Of a stretch of 34,622 bases of DNA, positions 6,593 to 14,158 are shown in pieces. The stretch is from assembly GCA_964533275.1 (NCBI GenBank), contig CAZHJK010000026.1, positions 1 through 34,622 on the forward strand, written 5' to 3'. The number at the start of each line of letters is the position of its first letter. The stretch's first letter is position 1. Made by a program: the position numbers and the translations under genes. Under the pieces are notes generated by a model. It was given only the letters and a program-made list of their open reading frames with translations. It searched no databases and was not told the DNA's origin. This DNA comes from CAZHJK01 sp964533275. Its GTDB lineage: Bacteria; Bacillota; Clostridia; Eubacteriales; Garciellaceae.

Positions 6593-8623
6593 GTGAAAAA
6601 ACCAATGAGAATCAGTATACCTATACTTATATTAATTATGTCCTTTATATTTCTACTTCCAAACACCGATGTTTCTGCAGGTACAGACTATAGTACCATT
6701 CGGGTGAATATTTCCATAAGTAAAACCAGTATCCCAATAGTAATAGATGGAGAATATATCATATCTGAAGATCCCAGCATAAATCTTAGTCGTGGATCTT
6801 ATACTCTATCAGTTTCCAATTCCAATAAAGTTCGCATAAAAGGAAATGGTATTGACAAGGTGATAGGTAGTTCCATAACCTTTACCCGTCTTGCGTATGA
6901 TGGTAGTGGGAATAACCATCTTACCCTTAAAGGAACAGATTATGGTAATAGAGATTATCTTGGAAATATGAAATTTACTGTAGACTCTGGAAAATTGTTT
7001 GTTGTAAATCATATACCCCTTGAGGAATATCTATATGGAGTAGTAGCCTACGAGATGAGTAACTCCTTTCCATTAGAAGCCCTAAAGGCTCAAGCAGTAG
7101 GTGCAAGGGGATATGCCGTAAAAAAGATAAAAACATCAGGCACCTATGATGTACTAGATACCACTTATCATCAGGTTTACAAAGGGTATGATCCCTCCCT
7201 TAAAAGAGTTATACAGGCTGTTAATGAAACAAAGGGAAAGGTGCTTATGTATAATGGGAAAATTATCGAAAGCTTCTATGCCGCATCCAATGGTGGCTAT
7301 ACCGAACTTTCTGGTAATGTATGGTCAACCAATTATCCCTATTATAAGATAAAGGAAGATCCCTATGATTTAGAAAACCCAGCCAGCCCCTATCAAAAAA
7401 TATTTGTTCCTGAAAATGTGGTCGGGTCGAAATATGATGCAATAACCAGTGATATTGCAGGGGACTATATCGTACAAATAGTTAATGTTAATGAGTTTTG
7501 CAATATTAGAAGCGGACCTGGTACAAGCTATAGCAAAATAGGAACCGCTGATCTAGGAACTAATTATACCTGGATTTCCTCAACAACAAATTCATCCGAT
7601 GAAACATGGCATAAGATAGACTTTGGTGGTAATGATGGCTATGTACGATCTGATATTGGTAAAAAGATGGCAAATGGGCGTTTTATCTATGAGAACCTTG
7701 TCCTCACTGATTTGCAGGCTAAAGCCTATGATCAAATTAAAGATAAAACTGCAAGTGCTACTGATATAAAAATAATAAGTGTCAATAGTCTTAATAACGG
7801 TAAAGAGCAATGGCCAAATACAGGAAGTAAGAGCTATGTAACCGCAGATGCTAATGTGACCCTACAATACTATGCAAAAGGTTCCAGCTCACTATCTTCT
7901 AATACAAATCTTAATTTGGAACTCCAATTAATGACACCTTCAGGGACTGGTTATACCCGTACACATGATTACTTGAACTCTGATTATCGATTAAGAGGTG
8001 TTGAAGGTGCATCTGGAGGATACTATATCACCAATGGTCGTTATGGACATGGGATTGGAATGAGTCAAAGAGGTGCTCAAACCATGGCTAATAAATATAA
8101 TTGGAAATATGATAAAATATTAAGCTTTTACTATGTGGGTACCCAGCTTACAAGTGTGGACACCACCATCCCAGTTCTTCCAAATCCGGGAAATATACCA
8201 AAAATCACTAGTGGTAAATATAAAATTGGCAGTAGTGACATTACTGGACTTTCCACAAACCTAAATGTATCTACCTTCCTCTCAAATACCAAGGTAGAGA
8301 ATGGCTCGGTACAATTAGTTTCAGCTAAAGGGGATGTCAAGAATTCAGGCAATATTGCCACAGGAGATAAATTGCAGCTACGAAGCCAAGGAAGTAATAG
8401 TGTCTATAAATCCTATGACATAGTTATCTATGGGGATGTCAACGGGGATGGAAAGATCTCCCTTATCGATCTATTGCATATACAAAGACATCTTTTAAAT
8501 ACCAGTAAGGTTTCAGGGGTATATGCTAAGGCTGCTGATGTATCTAAGGATGGAAGAATAGCTTTAATCGATCTCCTTATGGTTCAGAGACAATTATTAG
8601 GAACAGCAAATATTAAACAATAA
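6593..8623 (+). CDS. Secreted SpoIID/LytB-domain protein with internal SH3 and C-terminal dockerin
   Basis: SpoIID proteins are lytic transglycosylases that cleave peptidoglycan glycan strands lacking stem peptides. This 676-residue protein has a signal peptide (1-29). The first part of the SpoIID domain (about 125-265) carries the catalytic Glu154 in YEMSNSFPLEALKAQAVGAR and the motif FYAASNGGYTELSGNVW. An SH3 domain (about 291-356, NIRSGPGTSYSKIG) comes next. The rest of SpoIID ends with RYGHGIGMSQRGAQTMA (483-499). A beta module (about 540-612) precedes a dockerin (613-670) with loops DVNGDGKISLID and DVSKDGRIALID. It starts at GTG, 11 nt after AAGGGGG. It is the first gene of an operon with two cohesin membrane proteins, which are its likely anchors. 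SH3 inserted inside SpoIID is unusual. Confidence 0.9.
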   Translation: MKKPMRISIPILILIMSFIFLLPNTDVSAGTDYSTIRVNISISKTSIPIVIDGEYIISEDPSINLSRGSYTLSVSNSNKVRIKGNGIDKVIGSSITFTRLAYDGSGNNHLTLKGTDYGNRDYLGNMKFTVDSGKLFVVNHIPLEEYLYGVVAYEMSNSFPLEALKAQAVGARGYAVKKIKTSGTYDVLDTTYHQVYKGYDPSLKRVIQAVNETKGKVLMYNGKIIESFYAASNGGYTELSGNVWSTNYPYYKIKEDPYDLENPASPYQKIFVPENVVGSKYDAITSDIAGDYIVQIVNVNEFCNIRSGPGTSYSKIGTADLGTNYTWISSTTNSSDETWHKIDFGGNDGYVRSDIGKKMANGRFIYENLVLTDLQAKAYDQIKDKTASATDIKIISVNSLNNGKEQWPNTGSKSYVTADANVTLQYYAKGSSSLSSNTNLNLELQLMTPSGTGYTRTHDYLNSDYRLRGVEGASGGYYITNGRYGHGIGMSQRGAQTMANKYNWKYDKILSFYYVGTQLTSVDTTIPVLPNPGNIPKITSGKYKIGSSDITGLSTNLNVSTFLSNTKVENGSVQLVSAKGDVKNSGNIATGDKLQLRSQGSNSVYKSYDIVIYGDVNGDGKISLIDLLHIQRHLLNTSKVSGVYAKAADVSKDGRIALIDLLMVQRQLLGTANIKQ

Positions 8624-8635
8624 AAGGGTGCTGAT

Positions 8636-9745
8636 ATGAAAAATATAAAATTTAAAACAATAATTATCTATTCAATACTATCCCTGTTAATTCTGAGTAT
8701 TTTCCCTGGTATTGCTAAGGCAGAAACTGCAGATTTGCAAATTATAATGAAACCAGAAGTTATCAAACAGGGGGAAACCTTTGAAATTCAGGTCACCTTT
8801 TCTAGTAAAAGTGAAGGGATTAGCAGTCTGGATGCCTCGCTTTCCTATGATGCAGATTTGATGGAATATACCTCCGGTGGAAGCAATACCGTCCAATTAA
8901 ATAATGGAAAGGGATTAATCATAGATAATGGCTCCTCCTCTACCAAATCCATGAGCTATTCCTTTCAATTCCTTGCAAAAAAAGAAGGTAAAGCTAAATT
9001 TTCTGTAGAACAATCTGAGCTCTTTGGACATGACACCGGTAAACCACTAGGCAACCCCAAAAGTTCAATTAGTCTCACCATCCATAGTTCTCCAGTACAA
9101 GAGGAACAAGATGAAACGAATGATCCTAATGAAGGGCTACCCAATACTGAAGAGGATCCCATCGAAGTAGAACAAGATGGACAATTAATCTATATCCTAA
9201 GAGATTATCCAGAGTCTGAATTACCAAAGGACTTTGAGCCCTACTCCCATACCTTTAAAGGTGAGGAGATACTGGGAGCTAAAAATCCTAACACAGAAAT
9301 GATCCTTCTCTATGGAACAGATCAAAGCTTCAATCATAGCTTTTATATCTATGAACAAAACGAAAATTTATTTCCCTATGTAACCCTCAACATCTCAGGG
9401 ACACAGGAATATACCTTTCTTCCTATGGATATTAATCCTGAAGGGTATCAGCCTGAAGAAATTGTGATTAATGGAAACACCGTAATAGTATCAAAACCTG
9501 AGGATTTTAAAGGTATATATCTGGTAAAAGCCTTGAATAGTGATAATGAAACAGGATACTACTTCTACGATGAATCCCAAGGGACCATACAAAGAGTAGA
9601 GATTCATAATAATGTAGTGGAGACTCAAGATGAACAATCTTCCTTCCATTGGTCCATTATACTATTGGCAGGCATCGCTTTAATACTTCTAGTACTTGTT
9701 ATTATATTTTCTTCTTCTTATATAAGAAGAAGGAATAAATCTTAA
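8636..9745 (+). CDS. Membrane-anchored cohesin protein (first of two)
   Basis: The 369-residue protein has a signal peptide (1-29) and a cohesin domain (about 32-150). The domain shows the usual pattern: GETFEIQVTFSS, then the beta-strand region LDASLSYDADLMEY, then FLAKKEGKAKFSV. An acidic linker (152-180) follows. A membrane-proximal domain (about 183-325) is shared with the next protein (SFYIYEQNENLFPYVTLN). One transmembrane helix (339-359) and the basic tail RRRNKS close the protein. It begins 12 nt after the SpoIID stop with an AAGGGTG site, so the genes are co-transcribed. The likely job is to hold dockerin-bearing enzymes at the outer face of the membrane. Which dockerins it binds cannot be read from sequence. 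Confidence 0.85.
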   Translation: MKNIKFKTIIIYSILSLLILSIFPGIAKAETADLQIIMKPEVIKQGETFEIQVTFSSKSEGISSLDASLSYDADLMEYTSGGSNTVQLNNGKGLIIDNGSSSTKSMSYSFQFLAKKEGKAKFSVEQSELFGHDTGKPLGNPKSSISLTIHSSPVQEEQDETNDPNEGLPNTEEDPIEVEQDGQLIYILRDYPESELPKDFEPYSHTFKGEEILGAKNPNTEMILLYGTDQSFNHSFYIYEQNENLFPYVTLNISGTQEYTFLPMDINPEGYQPEEIVINGNTVIVSKPEDFKGIYLVKALNSDNETGYYFYDESQGTIQRVEIHNNVVETQDEQSSFHWSIILLAGIALILLVLVIIFSSSYIRRRNKS

Positions 9746-9762
9746 ATGTGAGGTATCATATA

Positions 9763-10962
9763 ATGAAAAATAACTTAAAAAGAATTATTCTAAGCATTTT
9801 TATATTGGGCATTATCCTAAGCATATTTCCTACTAGTACCTATGCTGCAAGTGGGTCTGCTTCAGTTTCTGCTCCATCCACTGTAAAACCAGGAGATACA
9901 GTGACCGTAACCTTTACTTTTAAAGCCAGTAAAATCGAAGGGGTGGATGCCAACTTCTCATATGATAAAAGTGTATTAAAATACAATGGTGGTTCAAATA
10001 CATCTGACGGTAAAATTGTAGTCTATGGGGATGGGAATTCAAGCTCTCTTAGTGCTAAGGCATCCTTTGTTGCACAAAAAGAGGGTAGCTCAACCATAAA
10101 GGTTTCTACTGTGGACTTCTATGCAAATATGGAGCCTGTTAACAATGTATCCGCTAGCACCAAGGTTACCGTAAAAAAGCCAACGCAAAGTAAGCCTTCA
10201 AGTAGTAATAATAGTTCAAGTTCAAGCTCAAGCTCAAGCTCAAACACAAATACATCTACAAAACCTGATGATAAAAAGGAACCCGAGAAAGTGCCCGAGA
10301 AAGAAGAGGAAGAAAAAGTAAATCCGGTAGAGGAAGCAGTAAAGATATCCCTTGAAGAAAAAGAATTATTTATATGGAAAGATCTATCTACAATAAAAAT
10401 ACCTGATGGCTTTAAATCTAGTAATGCAACCTATAAAACTGAAAAGATAAAAGTAGCCAAAGCAGAGGATAAAGATATTACCCTGGCTTATTTAACCGAT
10501 AAGGATGGGAAAAATGGAAGCTTTTATATACTAGATAAAGAAGAAAACCTATATCCCTATATTAACTTAAATTCCGAATCTAAATACACAGTCATACTTC
10601 TAGACAGTTCCACAAAATTACCAGAGGGCTATAAGGAAACAGAGATAGAACTAGATGGAAAAACAATACAGGCATGGACCCATGAGGAAAACCCAGAATT
10701 CTATCTCCTCTATGTTATGAACACAGAGGGAGAAAAGGACTTCTACCTATATGATCAAGCAGAAAAAACCATGCAAAGATACACAGACCGCACAGTAGTA
10801 GTTGAGGTAGAAAAAGAACCAGAACCCATGACCTTCTTTGAAAAGCTAAGTAATGACCCAACATTATTAGCTATTGTAGGAACACTAGCAGCATTAAGTA
10901 TAATACTACTAGGTGTTTTAATAGTATTATATAGAAAACTAGGTAGACAAGGAAGACATTAA
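9763..10962 (+). CDS. Membrane-anchored cohesin protein (second of two)
   Basis: The start is the ATG at 9763, 8 nt after GAGGT; the in-frame GTG at 9748 overlaps that site. The 399-residue product has a signal peptide (1-29) and a cohesin domain (about 31-138: VKPGDTVTVTFTF, DANFSYDKSVLKY, FVAQKEGSSTIKV). A Ser-rich linker (144-165) and a Lys/Glu-rich linker (168-190) follow. The shared membrane-proximal domain (about 200-340: SFYILDKEENLYPYINLN) leads to one transmembrane helix (368-390) and the tail RKLGRQGRH. It is the last gene of the operon before a strong terminator. It is a paralogue of the gene at 8636 with a divergent cohesin, which may allow different dockerin partners. The GRH ending recurs in the membrane protein at 1399-2832. 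Confidence 0.85.
   Translation: MKNNLKRIILSIFILGIILSIFPTSTYAASGSASVSAPSTVKPGDTVTVTFTFKASKIEGVDANFSYDKSVLKYNGGSNTSDGKIVVYGDGNSSSLSAKASFVAQKEGSSTIKVSTVDFYANMEPVNNVSASTKVTVKKPTQSKPSSSNNSSSSSSSSSSNTNTSTKPDDKKEPEKVPEKEEEEKVNPVEEAVKISLEEKELFIWKDLSTIKIPDGFKSSNATYKTEKIKVAKAEDKDITLAYLTDKDGKNGSFYILDKEENLYPYINLNSESKYTVILLDSSTKLPEGYKETEIELDGKTIQAWTHEENPEFYLLYVMNTEGEKDFYLYDQAEKTMQRYTDRTVVVEVEKEPEPMTFFEKLSNDPTLLAIVGTLAALSIILLGVLIVLYRKLGRQGRH
10216..10244 (+). repeat. In-frame hexamer microsatellite coding the Ser linker
   Basis: TCAAGY hexamers are repeated about four and a half times inside the linker of the second cohesin protein and encode a run of Ser. Gain or loss of units would change linker length without a frameshift. 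Confidence 0.7.
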
Positions 10963-10978
10963 TATAAGTAAACTAACA

Positions 10979-11018
10979 AAGCCTGCTAACTGTTTATCAC
11001 AGTTTAGCAGGCTTTTTA
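10979..11018 (+). terminator. Strong terminator after the cohesin operon
   Basis: An 11-bp stem AAGCCTGCTAA/TTAGCAGGCTT (10979-10989 with 11004-11014) is followed by a T run. The gene-free stretch from 10963 to 11315 holds this hairpin plus the left end and tail of the insertion sequence. Before the insertion it probably also served the converging wzz gene. Confidence 0.85.
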
Positions 11019-11019
11019 A

Positions 11020-11027
11020 GTTCCATA
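11020..11027 (+). repeat. Left target-site duplication of the IS256-type element
   Basis: GTTCCATA here is repeated exactly at 12630-12637. Eight bases is the usual duplication length for this family. Confidence 0.8.
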
Positions 11028-11162
11028 GGCAGTGTAAATAATTTTGTGTATTCTCTTTCTGTAACAATAATCAGATAAGCTTGATTGAAAAACATTATTG
11101 ATTTTCTAATGATTAGCTTATGTATAAAGTTCCCATATATTGCTAATAATATTCATTGTCTT

Positions 11163-11305
11163 ACCTAATAACAGTATAGGGCAATGCTGAGGAGCAACTT
11201 GAACGGTTATTAGGTTTCTTTACAGGAACGGGTGGTCTTTTGGCTACTCGTTTTTAATTGTTCCTGGGAGAATTAAAGCGATAAACCTCAGGGGTTTGGG
11301 GACAG
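11163..11305. other. Highly structured non-coding tail of the insertion sequence
   Basis: ACCTAATAAC (11163-11172) pairs perfectly with GTTATTAGGT (11206-11215), enclosing a small TGCT/AGCA hairpin. Then AGGAAC pairs with GTTCCT around a 9-bp G-U-containing stem (CGGGTGGTC with GCTACTCG-type arm). TTGGGGAC/GTCCCCAA (about 11288-11305) forms a third hairpin next to the transposase stop. No reading frame is evident. It may be an RNA or a transposase-related DNA structure; no known RNA family was recognised. Confidence 0.45.
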
Positions 11306-11315
11306 AGTCCCCAAG

Positions 11316-12528
11316 TTAACCAACATTATCTCTATCAAATAATATATTCAATTGGTTTATGATGCGATCCCAGTCTCTATATGTTCTTGTCCATTTCTTA
11401 CTTACTTTTTCAGTTGCAAGATACAACATCTTCATTAGGCTCTCATCACTAGGAAATATTAGTTTTGCTTTTGTCACTTTTCTAAACTGACTATTTAGGC
11501 TTTCTATAGCGTTTGTAGTGTACATAATCCTTCTAATATAATCTGGGAATGCTAGAAATGTTCTTAAATTATCCCAGTTATCTTCCCAGCTTTTTATTGC
11601 ATTTGGATACTTATTGCCCCATTCCTCTTTTAAACAATGTAGATTTTCAATAGCTACTTCTTCGTTTACAGCAGTATAAACCGTTTTTAAATCTTTTATA
11701 AAAGCCTTCCTATCTTTATAAGGAATATATTTCATACTTGTTCTTATTTGGTGTATTATGCATCTCTGTATTTGAGCAAAGGGATATACCGCTTCTATAG
11801 CTTCTTTAAAGCCTTTCAGGCCATCAACACAGAATATTAAGACATCTTGAACTCCTCTATTTTTAAGGTCATTAAGTACTGATAACCAGAATTTACTGCT
11901 TTCATTTGCTCCTATCCATATTCCTAACACTTCTTTTTCTCCGTCCATGTTTACTCCTAATACAACATATGCTGCCTTTATAATTACTTGTTTATCATCT
12001 CTAACCTTATAGTGTATTGCATCCATAAAAATGAAGGAGTACTTTTTTTTCAAGAGGTCTATTTTGCCACTCTGAAACTAGAGGGATAATTCTATTGGTT
12101 ATATTTGATACCATTTCAGCTGATATTTTAATATCATAGAGATTTTTTATCTGATCAGATATATCCCTAGTGGTCATTCCTGCTGCGTATAAAGCTAAAA
12201 ATTTATCTTCTATACCAGTAATATTTCTTTGATGTTTAGGTATAATATGCGGTTCAAATTCTCCATTTCTATCCCGTGGAATATTTAATTGAACCGGTCC
12301 TAATTCTGACTTAATAGTTTTCTTTGAGAAACCATTTCGACTATTTGATATTTCTTTCTCAGATATATCATATTTGTTGTATCCCAGTTGAGTGTTGATC
12401 TCCGCTTCTAATGCTTCTTGTAAAACTTCCTTGAACATATCTTTCATTGCCACTAAGACTTCATTTGGATTAGTAAAATTTTGTTCCTTTACATAATTTC
12501 TTAGTATTTCTTTTGAGATATTTGACAT
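11316..12528 (-). pseudogene. IS256-family transposase with a +1 frameshift in an A8 tract
   Basis: The gene starts at ATG 12528 after AAGGAGG. The first frame gives 173 residues, with the typical N-terminus and the motif DRNGEFEPHIIPKHQRNITG. It runs off after WQNRPLEKK. The other frame picks up at YSFIFMDAIHYKVRDD and continues to the stop at 11316. Removing one A from the eight-A run (12043-12050 on the plus strand as T8) restores a 403-residue protein. The DDE residues are visible: Asp in FMDAIHYKVR, Asp in FCVDGLKGF and Glu in TTNAIESLNSQFRK. It is most likely inactive. Transcript slippage in the A8 run could yield some full-length enzyme. Confidence 0.85.
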
Positions 12529-12629
12529 AAAAATACTCCTCCTTACAATTTGGGTTTTATTTCCTTTTCCCGATTATTGTCAAGAAAGAGTATCTTTTAT
12601 ACTGTTTACACAAAATTTTTTATAGGCTC

Positions 12630-12637
12630 GTTCCATA
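12630..12637 (+). repeat. Right target-site duplication of the IS256-type element
   Basis: GTTCCATA is the exact copy of 11020-11027. It lies 32 nt from the end of wzz, so the insertion fell just beyond that gene. Confidence 0.8.
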
Positions 12638-12669
12638 TCTTATTGGTATATTAACCGTGTATAGTTATA

Positions 12670-13737
12670 TTAGCTTTTCTTCCAATAATCCTTAAAGAAA
12701 GCTACAAATACACCAAGCATAAGACCTAATACAATAGCTATTGCAAAATTAAGTGTATATCTAGGATTTATTTCTTCACTCTCTGCCAGAGGACCTTGAG
12801 AAATAGTTACTATATTCTTCATTGCCTGGGATATACCAATATTTAATTCCTCTTCTGATGGAATTTCTTTATATTCTTCCATAGCTTGTCTCTCTTTAGA
12901 CAACTCTTCTACATTCTTCTTTGCAACTTCTAGTGAGTTTAATAAGTTATTTCTTTCTATATCTAACTCTGTAATCTTATTTGCAATCAGCACATAGGAT
13001 GGATGAACCTCTTGACTTATAATTCTTTGTCCCTTAAAGTCCTGGGAGTTAAATTGCCCATTGGAAACAAATTGGGAGTAATCCGCTTGGGATAAAAGAG
13101 CATTCTCAAGATCTATAGTTTTAGCAGTATTTTTAAGTAGTTCTTGAGCCTTTTTCATATCTTCATTATTATCTTCTAACTTCTTCTCTAAAATATTTAT
13201 ATCACTATCATTTTTATTATATAAATAGTCTATAGCCTTATTAGTTAAATCATATTGTAGGAATTGAATATAATTATTAGTATGAGCCTTAGTAATACTA
13301 TATACCTCTTCATCATTACTGCCCTTTACATTAATTGCAAAAGCTCTACCCTCGCTAATAACCTCAGTTTTAATTCTATTTGAAATACCACCTTCAGTAT
13401 ATGTGCCTTCCATATCTCCGGCAGTCATCTCAAGCACCTTAGAATCTTTCACTAATCTAATATAATCATCTAATTTTACATAAGGATTTTCAAATGTACC
13501 ATAGGGAGTTTCAATAGAATTTCCATTTGTAGGTGTTTCTTTAATTTCTACATTTATCAAAGTTTTATTTTCATACTCTGTATTTAAAATAAAAAAACTG
13601 TATAATGCAGTAAGAGATACAGCAATAATTGTAATAATAGCAATTAATTTCTTTTCCTTTAATAGTACAGATATTAACTCCTTTATGCTAATTTCTTCAT
13701 CATTATAATTTAATTCATTAGTGTTCTCTTTATTCAT
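12670..13737 (-). CDS. Wzz/CpsC-type polysaccharide chain-length determinant
   Basis: The 355-residue membrane protein has a short cytoplasmic N-terminus and TM1 (about 33-53). A large extracytoplasmic domain follows with coiled-coil stretches (about 180-215 and 255-300). TM2 (about 325-347) is followed by a short tail (FKDYWKKS), the usual Wzz topology. It would set the length of the polymer made by Wzy. The ATG follows AAAGGAG by 8 nt. It lacks a kinase domain, and no CpsD-like kinase gene lies in the window. The gene is the last of the polysaccharide cluster. Upstream is a relic of ugd and a foreign island, and downstream is the insertion sequence that separates it from its probable terminator. 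Confidence 0.85.
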   Translation of the reverse strand: MNKENTNELNYNDEEISIKELISVLLKEKKLIAIITIIAVSLTALYSFFILNTEYENKTLINVEIKETPTNGNSIETPYGTFENPYVKLDDYIRLVKDSKVLEMTAGDMEGTYTEGGISNRIKTEVISEGRAFAINVKGSNDEEVYSITKAHTNNYIQFLQYDLTNKAIDYLYNKNDSDINILEKKLEDNNEDMKKAQELLKNTAKTIDLENALLSQADYSQFVSNGQFNSQDFKGQRIISQEVHPSYVLIANKITELDIERNNLLNSLEVAKKNVEELSKERQAMEEYKEIPSEEELNIGISQAMKNIVTISQGPLAESEEINPRYTLNFAIAIVLGLMLGVFVAFFKDYWKKS

Positions 13738-13838
13738 AATTTCTGCTCCTTTATCCCTATTATACTTTATCGAATATAATTATAACATATAATCTAGTGG
13801 TTTTACTATTTAATTTCTTCTTTCCCTTATAAGATTAT

Positions 13839-13950
13839 TTAATCTCTACTGAATATGTCTCTAGTATAAACCTTGTCCACCACATCTTTAATCTCATCTG
13901 ATAATCTATTTGCTACGATAACATTCGAGATTTTCTTGAATTCATCTGAT
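13839..13950 (-). pseudogene. ugd: C-terminal relic of a second UDP-glucose dehydrogenase
   Basis: On the minus strand this reads SDEFKKISNVIVANRLSDEI then KDVVDKVYTRDIFSRD and a stop at 13839-13841. It aligns residue for residue with the end of the intact Ugd at 5098 (EEFKKMSDVIVSNRM ... DKVYTRDLYNRD), at about two-thirds identity. Everything before these last ~36 codons is gone and is replaced by unrelated sequence from about 13950. So a ugd gene once preceded wzz in this operon and was cut by an insertion or deletion. Confidence 0.85.
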
Positions 13951-14119
13951 CGTAAATTGACGTATCTTTTTTAATGTAGATGATATCCCCTTCAACATCG
14001 GTTCTTTTAGATCTTCTGATTGGTTCATCCGGACGAGCAGAGATTTCTTTATATTGTTCACGGTCGAGCCCTTTTTCTAATACCCAATCAATTTCTTCTG
14101 GCTTTACTTTTTCTAACAT
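13913..14119 (-). CDS. Truncated small protein fused out of frame to the ugd relic
   Basis: The 68-codon frame starts at ATG 14119, 8 nt after AGGAG. It reads MLEKVKPEEIDWVLEKGLDR and goes on to YIKKDTSIYDQ. The last ~12 codons lie in the ugd relic DNA in the wrong frame, so the original C-terminus is missing. I do not recognise the family. It follows the pRiA4b-ORF3-like gene with a 39-nt gap and appears to be the last cargo gene of the island at the deletion junction. Confidence 0.5.
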   Translation of the reverse strand: MLEKVKPEEIDWVLEKGLDREQYKEISARPDEPIRRSKRTDVEGDIIYIKKDTSIYDQMNSRKSRMLS

Positions 14120-14158
14120 ATGTCAGCTCCTAACTTGTCCCGATAAAGTTGGCATCAC

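Larger units (their letters stand above)
11028..12629 (-). mobile_element. Complete IS256-family insertion sequence, 1602 bp
   Basis: The element is bounded by 8-bp direct repeats GTTCCATA. Its ends are 23-bp imperfect inverted repeats, about 17 of 23 matching. The left begins GGCAGTGTAAATAA and the right, read inward, GAGCCTATAAAAAA; both continue TTTTGTGTA. A second matched block, ACAATAATC, lies farther in (11064-11072 and 12572-12580). The element carries one frameshifted transposase gene on the minus strand and about 290 nt of non-coding tail. It separates the 3' end of wzz from the hairpin at 10979-11018. Confidence 0.85.

Noticed and set aside
11316..12528. Programmed ORFA/ORFB frameshifting as in IS3
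   Set aside because: IS256-type transposases are normally one frame, and the shift needed is +1 rather than -1. A mutation in the A8 run is simpler, with slippage noted as a possibility.
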